Below, one piece after another: positions 1-7,446 of a stretch of 39,539 nt of DNA; the stretch's first letter is position 1; each line of letters begins with the position of its first letter. Made by a program: the position numbers and the translations under genes. A model generated the notes under the pieces. It was not told the origin of the DNA. It did no database searches and saw only the letters and a list, made by a program, of their open reading frames with translations. The stretch spans positions 1-39,539 of the forward strand of contig DIUT01000048.1 of NCBI GenBank assembly GCA_002423105.1, given 5' to 3'. The stretch comes from Geobacter sp. UBA6151 (GTDB lineage: Bacteria; Desulfobacterota; Desulfuromonadia; Geobacterales; Pseudopelobacteraceae).

Positions 1-63
1 CCTGCTCTCTACTCTACCCGGAATTTCACGATAATCAGGGACATCTCCCGTATTTTATTCAAA

Positions 64-85
64 TAGGCGGCCAATCGGCCGCCTA
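64..85 (-). terminator. Hairpin terminator candidate downstream of glgP
   Basis: A perfect 9-bp inverted repeat (TAGGCGGCC / GGCCGCCTA) with a 4-nt loop lies about 65 bp beyond the glgP stop. The run after the stem on the minus strand is A/T-rich (TTTGAATAAAA) but has no good U-tract, so termination may be weak or factor-assisted. It is the only strong stem at the end of the 13-gene minus-strand run. Confidence 0.6.
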
Positions 86-151
86 TGCACTTCTGCTAAG
101 AATTTAATGCTTCGCTGTCTTGGGAATCAGGCAGTTCACGATAGCCTCCCC

Positions 152-2632
152 TTACACAGGTTGCGCATTCCAGATCTTCTCACAATACTCCCGGATTGAC
201 CGGTCGGAAGAAAACTTGCCCATTCGGGCCACATTCAGAATCGACATCTCGGCCCACTTCTCTCTGTTCCGATATGCCGCACTTACCCGATCCTGGCAGT
301 CGATGTAGGACTGGTAGTCAGCCAGCACCAGATACGGGTCGTGGTTAAGCAGGTTGTCCACCAAGGGACGAAACAGATCCCGATCACCGTTGGAAAAGAC
401 ACCTTCGGCGATTTGATCGATGGCCTGCCGAAGATGCGCATTCTCTTCGTACCAGCTTCGAGGCTGATAGCCGCAGGATTTGATGTCAACAGCCTCAGTG
501 GCATTGAGTCCGAAGAGGAAGAAGTTCTCCTCGCCCACTTCCTCACAGATCTCGATGTTGGCGCCGTCGAGCGTTCCGATGGTGAGGGAACCGTTAAGAG
601 CGAGCTTCATGTTGCCGGTGCCTGAGGCTTCTTTCCCGGCCACGGATATCTGCTCCGAGAGATCGGCCGCCGGGTAAACCATTTGCGCGTTGGTTATATT
701 TATATCCGGGAAGAAAACCACCTTGAGGCGTCCGGCCACGTCGATGTCGTTATTGACCACACAGGCCACGGAGTTGATAAGCTTGATGATCAGTTTCGCC
801 ATGTAGTAACCGGGCGCAGCCTTGCCGCCGAAGATGAATGTTCGGGGGGTGATGTCGGCCTGCGGGTCATGCTTGATCCGATTATAGAGGGTGATGATGT
901 GGAGCACGTTCAGGTGTTGGCGCTTGTATTCGTGGATACGCTTCACCTGAACGTCAAACAGGCTCACGGGATCAACCTTGATGCCGGTTCGCTCACGGAT
1001 CACCTTTGCCAGCGCCTTTTTGTTCGTCTGCTTGACCTCCAGCCATTTCCACTGGAAGACAGGGCTTGCGGCAAGGGATTGGAGCTTGCTCAGTTCCGTC
1101 TCCAGATTGCTGAGCCACCCGTCGCCGAGTTGGGAAGAGATCAGCTCCGTCAACCCCGGATTGCTGAGCGCGACCCACCGGCGGGGGGTGACGCCGTTGG
1201 TCACGTTGTGAAATTTCTCCGGGAACAGTTCGGCGAAATCACGCAGCACGGTCTTTTTCAGTAGCTCGGTGTGCAACTCGGCAACGCCGTTGACGGCATG
1301 ACTGCCCACACAGGCAAGATGAGCCATGCGCACGTACTTGTCGCCGGTTTCGTCGATCAACGACAGACGGGCAATCCTGCCATGGTCATCCGGGAAACGG
1401 ATCTGAACCTCGTCAAGAAAGCGCCGGTTGATCTCGTAGATGATTTCAACGATGCGGGGAAGGACTGAAGAGAATAAAGGCAGGGGCCATTTTTCCAGGG
1501 CTTCCGATAACAGGGTGTGGTTGGTATAGGCAAAACAGGTATTGGTTATCTCCCAGGCTTGGTCCCATGCAAGCCGATGCTCGTCCACCAGGAGCCGCAT
1601 CAGTTCGGCGATGCCCATGGCAGGATGGGTGTCGTTAATCTGGATGGCAAAGGTTTCTGAGAGATCCTGAATGTCTCTGCCATAGGAGAGGTGGAAAAAG
1701 ATCATGTCCTGCAACGAACATGAAACAAAGAAGTATTGCTGGCAAAGGCGAAGAAGCTTTCCAATTTCCGGCTCATCGTTTGGATAAAGGACCTTGCTGA
1801 TCGTCTCGGAAAGCACCTTTTCATCGACAGCCCTGTTATAGTCTCCGGCATTGAAGGCCTGAAAATCGAATGCCGCCACCGCCTCTGATTTCCAGAGTCG
1901 GAGCACCGAGACTCCTCCGGAGCGATAACCGGCAATGGGAGTATCGTACGCCACCCCCTTGATGATTTTTTCCGGGATCCAGCGGACCGGCAGCCGCCCC
2001 TCGGAATCATGTGCAATTTCCGTATGACCGCCGAATTTGACTTCAAAAGCGAGATCCGGCCGACGTACTTCCCATGGATTACCGGACTTGAGCCAATTGT
2101 CGGCCTTTTCAACCTGCCATCCATTGTGAATCTCTTGATCGAAGATGCCGAATTCGTAGCGGATTCCATAGCCTATGGCGGGAACCCTCAGTGTTGCCAG
2201 GGATTCCAGATAGCAGGCTGCCAGGCGACCAAGCCCGCCATTCCCCAGTCCCGGCTCCACCTCTTGCAGGAGTATCTCCTGCGGATTCTGTCCCAACGTT
2301 TCCAGTGCTTCGCGTACCTGAGCTTCAAGTCCCATGTTTACCAGGTTGTTCCCTAAATGCGGACCGAGAAGAAACTCCGAGGACATATAGCTGACGACTT
2401 TAAGCTTTTCTTTGGCCAAAAAGATCAGGTCATAGAACGACGTGAGCCAATTATTAACCACCTGATCGCGAACTGAGTGAGCCGTTGCCATATACCAGTC
2501 GTTACCTGTCGCAAAGTGTACCGGTTTTGCCTGAGTGTAGTGGAGGTGATTAAGAATAGCCTGTTGTATGTCGGCAGGACTCTGAGCGGTCCGCATGGTG
2601 TCGTGATTGTCGTGTGTTGTTGCTCGTTCCAT
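152..2632 (-). CDS. glgP: Glycogen/maltodextrin phosphorylase
   Basis: This enzyme phosphorolyses alpha-1,4-glucan to glucose 1-phosphate in the cytoplasm. The 826-aa length is normal for the GT35 phosphorylase family. Visible family signatures include NGGLGRLAACYLESLA near residue 115, the glucan/phosphate region QVKRIHEYKRQ, and the PLP-site segment EASGTGNMKLALNG with the cofactor lysine at about residue 676. The ATG start follows AAGGAG with good spacing. It is the last gene of the long minus-strand run, 29 bp after a membrane-protein gene, and is followed by a hairpin. The assignment is secure; substrate preference (glycogen or maltodextrin) cannot be read from the sequence. Confidence 0.97.
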   Translation of the reverse strand: MERATTHDNHDTMRTAQSPADIQQAILNHLHYTQAKPVHFATGNDWYMATAHSVRDQVVNNWLTSFYDLIFLAKEKLKVVSYMSSEFLLGPHLGNNLVNMGLEAQVREALETLGQNPQEILLQEVEPGLGNGGLGRLAACYLESLATLRVPAIGYGIRYEFGIFDQEIHNGWQVEKADNWLKSGNPWEVRRPDLAFEVKFGGHTEIAHDSEGRLPVRWIPEKIIKGVAYDTPIAGYRSGGVSVLRLWKSEAVAAFDFQAFNAGDYNRAVDEKVLSETISKVLYPNDEPEIGKLLRLCQQYFFVSCSLQDMIFFHLSYGRDIQDLSETFAIQINDTHPAMGIAELMRLLVDEHRLAWDQAWEITNTCFAYTNHTLLSEALEKWPLPLFSSVLPRIVEIIYEINRRFLDEVQIRFPDDHGRIARLSLIDETGDKYVRMAHLACVGSHAVNGVAELHTELLKKTVLRDFAELFPEKFHNVTNGVTPRRWVALSNPGLTELISSQLGDGWLSNLETELSKLQSLAASPVFQWKWLEVKQTNKKALAKVIRERTGIKVDPVSLFDVQVKRIHEYKRQHLNVLHIITLYNRIKHDPQADITPRTFIFGGKAAPGYYMAKLIIKLINSVACVVNNDIDVAGRLKVVFFPDINITNAQMVYPAADLSEQISVAGKEASGTGNMKLALNGSLTIGTLDGANIEICEEVGEENFFLFGLNATEAVDIKSCGYQPRSWYEENAHLRQAIDQIAEGVFSNGDRDLFRPLVDNLLNHDPYLVLADYQSYIDCQDRVSAAYRNREKWAEMSILNVARMGKFSSDRSIREYCEKIWNAQPV

Positions 2633-2661
2633 AGCTTTACTCCTTGTTCTGAGTTTTTGCC

Positions 2662-3390
2662 TTAGATCAGGTTGTCATATTTGTTAGCGCAACCAGCCCC
2701 ATGGCTACTCTTTGTTATAACCGTTATTGGTTTAAACCCCCAATCACGTGCCCATGTTTCCTCAGGCCCAGCGATTTCAGTTGCATTCTGATAGCTCGTG
2801 GGAATGAGTAGTAACCGAAAAGCTCCGTACGTGATGAACAGGTACCCATATAATTCAAGACCTTCTTGAACAGCGGTTTTTAATAAATGGGTAGAGTTTG
2901 CACCCAGAATATGGTTCCACAGAAGACTGCCGCTTCCAAAGATTCTGCTGAAAACTAAAACAATAATTAAGCCAATGATTCCGTAAATATGCGCTTGATT
3001 TTCAACGCAGTACAACAAACCTGGCAGGATTGTCTCTCTTTTGGCCAGCGCATACCACGTCGCAAGAAATGATGTTAACAGTGCCGGGTACAGCCAGAAT
3101 CCGTGCCATACCATATCAAACAGGAAATCCAGTTCTCTTGTCAGTAAACAGGTAAAAGCCCCGCTTGTTAAAATTAAAAAACCGCGTTCAGCTGGCCGTT
3201 TATATGCGCCAACTATAAATATGACCGCAGTTATCAACAGAAGAGTCTCCTGGGTTAACTCAGTTAAAGAAATCTCTCCAATATCAGTCCTCAGGACCAT
3301 AACGTCCATGTAGAGTATAAAAGGGACTACTAGCGAAAAGGCTATTAAGGTGACAATTTCGATTGTCAGTTTTTTAAGGTTGATTTTCAT
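2662..3390 (-). CDS. Multi-pass membrane protein of unknown function
   Basis: I do not recognise a family. The 242-aa product has about five or six hydrophobic segments: near residues 8-30, 48-64, 70-85, 95-113, 135-150 and 185-205. The C-terminal tail of about 40 residues is soluble and contains PEETWARDWGF. There is no signal peptidase site, so it is probably an inner-membrane protein. The ATG start has GGAGAG upstream. It lies between the tetR-type gene and glgP with short gaps (40 and 29 bp), so it could be the target of that regulator. Its A+T content looks higher than that of the flanking genes, which may indicate separate acquisition. Confidence 0.75.
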   Translation of the reverse strand: MKINLKKLTIEIVTLIAFSLVVPFILYMDVMVLRTDIGEISLTELTQETLLLITAVIFIVGAYKRPAERGFLILTSGAFTCLLTRELDFLFDMVWHGFWLYPALLTSFLATWYALAKRETILPGLLYCVENQAHIYGIIGLIIVLVFSRIFGSGSLLWNHILGANSTHLLKTAVQEGLELYGYLFITYGAFRLLLIPTSYQNATEIAGPEETWARDWGFKPITVITKSSHGAGCANKYDNLI

Positions 3391-3430
3391 TCAATTCTCT
3401 CCAGATCGTGTGTTAATCACACGCTGCTCC

Positions 3431-4006
3431 TTATCTTCTGATCCCGTCCCAGCAGGCTTCCACGGTCCGGGTGATCAAGGAATTGTCCAGTGAGATGAAG
3501 CCCAGGATATGATCCCGTGCCATAGTCACGAGGGGGCCGAAGGCCAAGGCCAAGAGGATAACGAGCGGAAGATTCTTTATCACCTGCCCATCCACCCCCG
3601 CCTCCAAGAGCTCGCGATACACCGTGCAGTTTCGCTTGTGCCCCAGTATATTGTCTTTTCGGAACCCCACGCCGTAGGGAGAATTGTGAAACTGCTCCAG
3701 ATAGCGAAAGTCGAGAGGGTTCTCAATGAAGTACCGTAACAACACAGTGCCGAGGTGCAGAAAACGCTCCCTGACCGGCTTTTCCGGCGCATACCCCTTC
3801 ATGATGAGGGGGAATATCCTGTCTTCGATATCCTTGTAAATCTCGGCGATCAGCACGTCCTTGTTCTCAAAATAGAGGTAAATCGTTCCGGTGCTTACAC
3901 CTGCCCGGTCGGCAATCATTGCCAGGGGGGCGTCGTGGAACCCACGTACAGCAATGAGTGCGAGGGCTGCACGGACGATCTTTTCACGCTTGTCAGGCTT
4001 TTCCAT
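3431..4006 (-). CDS. TetR-family transcriptional regulator
   Basis: This 191-aa protein has an N-terminal TetR helix-turn-helix over about residues 10-55, including RGFHDAPLAMIADRAGVSTG followed by TIYLYFENKD, the characteristic recognition-helix pattern. The C-terminal ligand-binding region is divergent, as usual, so the effector is unknown. I prefer the ATG at 4006 (MEKPDKREK), which has AAGGA about 10 nt upstream, over a TTG three codons earlier that sits directly against the same Shine-Dalgarno. It is embedded in the minus-strand run between the 91-aa protein and the membrane protein. It probably represses part of this run or itself, but no palindromic operator was evident in the short flanking gaps. 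Confidence 0.92.
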   Translation of the reverse strand: MEKPDKREKIVRAALALIAVRGFHDAPLAMIADRAGVSTGTIYLYFENKDVLIAEIYKDIEDRIFPLIMKGYAPEKPVRERFLHLGTVLLRYFIENPLDFRYLEQFHNSPYGVGFRKDNILGHKRNCTVYRELLEAGVDGQVIKNLPLVILLALAFGPLVTMARDHILGFISLDNSLITRTVEACWDGIRR

Positions 4007-4047
4007 CGGGTACAATTCCTTTTTTGGGCACTATAGTAGAGGCAGGC

Positions 4048-4323
4048 TCAACGCTTCGAGTCACGCAACTTCGCAAGTGTCATTTTGAGTTTTCCCACTG
4101 CCAGTTGAAACTCCCTTGACTCGGTACTGTCCTCTTCGAGGCAGGCGTTTTCCACCTCTTTCTCCTCAATCAGCCACGATACAAGCGCAGCGTTTGCTGT
4201 TTCGAGCGCAATAAAGAATTCCACCATCAACTCCGGATCTTCTTCGGAAAGTTGATCTGCTATGTCTCGGATGAAGGATCGTGCCGCCTCGGATGAGTAA
4301 AATTTATTGGCTTCAGTTTGCAT
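4048..4323 (-). CDS. Small acidic protein of unknown function
   Basis: The 91-aa product starts MQTEANKFYSSEAARSF and is predicted to be mostly helical and acidic, with no membrane segment or signal peptide. A longer frame reaching into ppk2 exists, but the ATG at 4323 has an AAAGGGGG Shine-Dalgarno and does not overlap the neighbour, so I take that start. It lies 32 bp after ppk2 and 41 bp before the tetR-type gene. Close linkage to ppk2 suggests an accessory role, but this is inference only. No family recognised. Confidence 0.75.
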   Translation of the reverse strand: MQTEANKFYSSEAARSFIRDIADQLSEEDPELMVEFFIALETANAALVSWLIEEKEVENACLEEDSTESREFQLAVGKLKMTLAKLRDSKR

Positions 4324-4355
4324 CACGGACCCCCTTTTTCCGGCCTGTTCACGGA

Positions 4356-5195
4356 TCAATAGGCATCGGTGATATACTTGAACGAATAATCGGGTGACTT
4401 GTACTTCCCCAATTTCTGCCGGTTCGGGAGCTTCACCTTTTCGCGCGGTACCTCCTTGTAGGGGACCTTGCTGAGGAGATGGGTAATAACATTTAAACGC
4501 GCCCGCTTCTTGTCGTCTGATCGCGCCACATACCACGGAGCCCAGGGTGTGTCGGTCGCTGAAAACATCTCGTCGCGGGCACTGGTGTAGTCGTCCCAGC
4601 GGCTGTACGACTCAATGTCCATGGGGGAGAGCTTCCAGATCTTCCGGCCGTCATTGATGCGGCCTTTCAGTCGACGGGTCTGTTCTTCCGGGCTCACTTC
4701 GAGCCAGTACTTGAGTAAAATAATGCCGGATTCCACCGCCAATTGCTCGAAAGGGGGCGTAACCTGCATAAAACGTTTTGCCTCCTCCTCGGTGCAGAAG
4801 CCCATCACCCGCTCCACTCCGGCGCGGTTGTACCAGCTGCGGTCGAAAATGACCACTTCGCCGGCGGCGGGGAGATGGGGCATATAGCGCTGTGGGTACA
4901 TCTGGGATTGTTCCCTTTCCGTCGGGGCCGGGAGAGCTACGACGCGGAAGACGCGGGGGCTGACGCGTTCAGTAATCGCCTTGATTGCTCCTCCCTTGCC
5001 AGCGCCGTCGCGCCCCTCGAAGATGATGCAGACCTTAAGTCCCTTGAGCTTGACCCATTCCTGGAGTTTAACCAGCTCCACGTGCAGTTTGGCCAATTCC
5101 TTCTGATACTCCTTGGTTTTTAGCTTTTCTCCGGCCTTTGCACTGTTTTCTTTCCCGTTTTCCTTCAGTTTTTTCTCTTCTTTTTCACCTTTCAT
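4356..5195 (-). CDS. ppk2: Polyphosphate kinase 2 (PPK2 family)
   Basis: This enzyme transfers phosphate between polyphosphate and nucleoside di- or monophosphates. The 279-aa, one-domain form contains Walker A GRDGAGKGG near residues 66-74, the lid region ALPAPTEREQSQ, and Walker B FDRSWYNRAGVER. The C-terminal ARSDDKKRARLNVI is also typical. I chose the ATG at 5195 (MKGEKEEKK) over the ATG at 5222 because AAAGGAG sits 8 nt upstream of it. The Lys/Glu-rich first 35 residues precede the conserved domain. The leader and first codons closely match those of the upstream CBS-HEPN gene. Nucleotide specificity (ADP or GDP; class I or III) is not settled by sight. Confidence 0.93.
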   Translation of the reverse strand: MKGEKEEKKLKENGKENSAKAGEKLKTKEYQKELAKLHVELVKLQEWVKLKGLKVCIIFEGRDGAGKGGAIKAITERVSPRVFRVVALPAPTEREQSQMYPQRYMPHLPAAGEVVIFDRSWYNRAGVERVMGFCTEEEAKRFMQVTPPFEQLAVESGIILLKYWLEVSPEEQTRRLKGRINDGRKIWKLSPMDIESYSRWDDYTSARDEMFSATDTPWAPWYVARSDDKKRARLNVITHLLSKVPYKEVPREKVKLPNRQKLGKYKSPDYSFKYITDAY

Positions 5196-5236
5196 CGATA
5201 GTACTCCTTTCTTCCGTTTCATTTTCCCGTGCCTGA

Positions 5237-6091
5237 TTAGACATTTATTACATCGATAATCTGGAGCCTCTGAAGGAAACGGGCAAACTCACGAAGTGTC
5301 ATCAAATCCTTTTCGGGTATTCCGTCCGGGTCAAAATGCATGACGTCATTTCTGATTTTCCTGACGCACTCAAACTTCTCCATACATGTTTTACGATCTA
5401 CGGTAAGGTTCAGCTTGTCCCATCGATCTTTGTGTTCAAGCAACCGGATGTACTCTCCGTACGTAAGATCCGCAACGGAAGTGACTACGCGTTTCGTATC
5501 TGTCGGGTCTTTTGCAGACTCTAATTCTGTAGGGGTAAACCGTTTGTTGATAACTCGTCGCACATGATTTTCTATTTCTCCAAGCAACAGGAATGGCTCC
5601 GCTAATTGTTGAAACTGTAAACTCAGGTCATTTGCTGTGACGATGCCGGTAATCTTCTGGTCATGGCCACGAACCAACACATACTGATGTTCCGCAATGA
5701 TGCCGATTACTGAAAAAAACGATGCGTCAGAACGAATTTCCTGGTGCTGTTCCATTAACTCACGGGCTACCGAACGCTTCTTACCCACAGCCAGTCGGCT
5801 ACCGATAGATGTCCACGTAATCATTCCTTTGACGTCTCTTTCACTGGTCATCACCGGCAACTGAGAAAAGTCATTGGTAAGCATATGAGTAACGGCTTCT
5901 TCCAGTTTAGTGTCAGGGGACACGGAAAGAGGTTTGCGAGCTGAAGAAGCAAGCCTGCTGATGCGATATACCGGATCGGCGTATGCTGAAGGTGGCCCCT
6001 CTTCTCCCTTTTCACTTTTCATGCAGATCACGTATTGTTCTAAATGCGTGGCTTGTTGGGAGAGCTGCTCCTCCCCTTTTTCACCTTTCAC
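5237..6091 (-). CDS. CBS-pair protein with C-terminal HEPN-like domain
   Basis: This 284-aa soluble protein has three parts. A charged N-terminal tail contains a duplicated peptide. A tandem CBS pair spans about residues 40-165, with LPVMTSERDVKGMITWTSIG and ITGIVTANDLS as the two CBS cores; such pairs commonly bind adenine nucleotides. A helical C-terminal domain of about 110 residues contains RNDVMH (R247 to H252). That fits the R-N-x3-H core of HEPN domains, many of which are metal-independent RNases. The start is GTG 6091, preceded by AAAGGAG; the GTG nine bases upstream lies too close to the same Shine-Dalgarno. It sits 41 bp upstream of ppk2. RNase activity and ligand are inferences. 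Confidence 0.85.
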   Translation of the reverse strand: MKGEKGEEQLSQQATHLEQYVICMKSEKGEEGPPSAYADPVYRISRLASSARKPLSVSPDTKLEEAVTHMLTNDFSQLPVMTSERDVKGMITWTSIGSRLAVGKKRSVARELMEQHQEIRSDASFFSVIGIIAEHQYVLVRGHDQKITGIVTANDLSLQFQQLAEPFLLLGEIENHVRRVINKRFTPTELESAKDPTDTKRVVTSVADLTYGEYIRLLEHKDRWDKLNLTVDRKTCMEKFECVRKIRNDVMHFDPDGIPEKDLMTLREFARFLQRLQIIDVINV

Positions 6092-6100
6092 GTAGATCAC
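5999..6100 (-). repeat. Imperfect 33-bp direct repeat at the CBS-HEPN gene start
   Basis: The minus-strand segments 6100-6068 and 6031-5999 match at about 27 of 33 positions, and every difference is a transition. They encode V-I-Y-V-K-G-E-K-G-E-E and V-I-C-M-K-S-E-K-G-E-E. The same K-G-E-K-x-E core recurs at the start of ppk2 (5195). The upstream copy contains the translation start; the second lies within the coding region. Confidence 0.75.
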
Positions 6101-6157
6101 TCCTTTTCCTGTGATTTCATGCCCTGACGAGCCTGCTCATTGGGAAACAACAACCTG

Positions 6158-6649
6158 TCAGGGTTGAAGGAGGGGAATCGACGATATCACTTTAACATCC
6201 AGCATCTGTCCGAAACGACGGTCGATCTGGACAAACAGCGCTGTCTTCTTTGCGGGAAGAACCTTGGAAAAGATCGGGATGTACTTGAGCCGCAACTGAA
6301 CTTCGGCATCATCCGCCTGGAGCCATCTCTTGATGAGATTGTGGGCCTGGCCATCGCTCAGGGTGTTGTAGTCTTCGGAATATTCCTTGATCATGGCCAC
6401 CCGGTTGTCGATGATCTTGATCTCTTCCGCCGTGTATTCATCGTATACCGGCCAGAACTTCACCGCCTCGGCCTCGGTTAGCTGCATATTCGCGGCAACT
6501 AATTGTTTTTTCTGCGACCACAGGTCTTGCCGCAGCACCTTGATCTGCATTTCGTCGGGAAATGCCATTTTGTGCTCTTGCGCGAACAGGACGCCGACAT
6601 TCAGCAGCAGTGCGCCGACCATCAGTACAGCAATTACGGATTTCTTCAT
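6158..6649 (-). CDS. Exported Spy/CpxP-like helical periplasmic protein
   Basis: The 163-aa product starts with a signal peptide (MKKSVIAVLMVGALLLNVGVLFAQ), with likely cleavage near residue 24. The mature part is rich in helix and contains the run LTEAEAVKFWPVYDEY, a pattern seen in small periplasmic proteins resembling the Spy/CpxP family. It is followed by a region of regularly spaced Leu, Lys and Ala residues. Two adjacent ATGs exist; the second (6649) has better spacing from AAGGAG. It lies 15 bp after mlaA and before the CBS-HEPN gene. A periplasmic chaperone or envelope-stress role fits the context but is inferred; no catalytic motif is visible. Confidence 0.8.
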   Translation of the reverse strand: MKKSVIAVLMVGALLLNVGVLFAQEHKMAFPDEMQIKVLRQDLWSQKKQLVAANMQLTEAEAVKFWPVYDEYTAEEIKIIDNRVAMIKEYSEDYNTLSDGQAHNLIKRWLQADDAEVQLRLKYIPIFSKVLPAKKTALFVQIDRRFGQMLDVKVISSIPLLQP

Positions 6650-6664
6650 CATCTTCTCCTTTTG

Positions 6665-7429
6665 TTACCGCAGTATTTTCAACTTCCGCTCCTGGCTGGA
6701 GAGGTATCGGACCATGTAGTATTCGAAGGGATAGTCGCTGTCGTAATAGCGGAAACTTTCCCTATGCCGCAGATCCACCGTTTCCAGAGCGATGGTCCCC
6801 ATATTGATTTCGGTGCGGGCGCCGGTCCCGCCAAAGGGATCGATTGCGCTCATGATCGCCCAGCGGACCCCGCCGTCAACCGCAAGTCCAGCGGCACTCC
6901 GGGCAGTGTTTGGGCCAAGAATGGGCAGAACCAGATACGGTCCGGTATCGACCCCCCAGGTTTCCAGGGTGCGATCAAAGTCCTCGTGCTCCTGTCTCCA
7001 GCCGAATGCGGTTGCCGGATCGAAAAGTCCACCAATGCCGATGGTCGAGTTGGTCAGAAACCGTCCAAGGGTCACCAGAGAGCTTTTTCCTTTTGCTTGC
7101 AGGATGCTGTTGTAGAAGGTACGGACCTCGCGGATGTTGGCGAAAAAATTGCTCACGCCGGTGCGGGCGAAACGGGGAACAACCGTCTCGTATCCGGAAA
7201 CGACCGGAATGAATACGAAACGGTCGGCCTCATAGTTAAATTTGTACATGCTTCTATTTAAGCCTTCCCATGGGTCGTGCGTACGTGAAACGTTTTCGTC
7301 GTCGCTGAACTCGCTCACCGTGTGCATTGGCGGCGTCTCCCCCGGGAGGAGAGCGGCCCTCCCGGCACAGCCGGTGAGGATCAGGATCAGAGTGCTGGTG
7401 ATGATCAACTTGATCGTGTTGTTGTACAT
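6665..7429 (-). CDS. mlaA: MlaA/VacJ outer-membrane lipoprotein
   Basis: MlaA removes phospholipid from the outer leaflet of the outer membrane as part of the lipid-asymmetry system. The 254-aa protein has a lipoprotein signal ending in ILTGC. It contains the family pattern NRSMYKFNYEADRFV, followed by RTGVSNFFANIREV and the glycine- and proline-rich GGLFDPATAFGW and GPYLVLPILGPNTARS. The ATG at 7429 is preceded by GGAGGA; the ATG 12 bases upstream lacks a site. No mlaBCDEF genes are present here. Instead it is paired with an exported alpha/beta hydrolase 17 bp upstream and a Spy-like protein 15 bp downstream, suggesting an envelope maintenance subcluster. Confidence 0.93.
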   Translation of the reverse strand: MYNNTIKLIITSTLILILTGCAGRAALLPGETPPMHTVSEFSDDENVSRTHDPWEGLNRSMYKFNYEADRFVFIPVVSGYETVVPRFARTGVSNFFANIREVRTFYNSILQAKGKSSLVTLGRFLTNSTIGIGGLFDPATAFGWRQEHEDFDRTLETWGVDTGPYLVLPILGPNTARSAAGLAVDGGVRWAIMSAIDPFGGTGARTEINMGTIALETVDLRHRESFRYYDSDYPFEYYMVRYLSSQERKLKILR

Positions 7430-7446
7430 ACCGTCCTCCACGTTAC

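Noticed and set aside
6122..6163. CCCTGAC/GTCAGGG inverted repeat before the CBS-HEPN gene
   Set aside because: The 7-bp arms are perfect, but the 28-bp loop and lack of a T-run make a terminator unlikely. One arm overlaps the end of the Spy-like gene, so chance is plausible.
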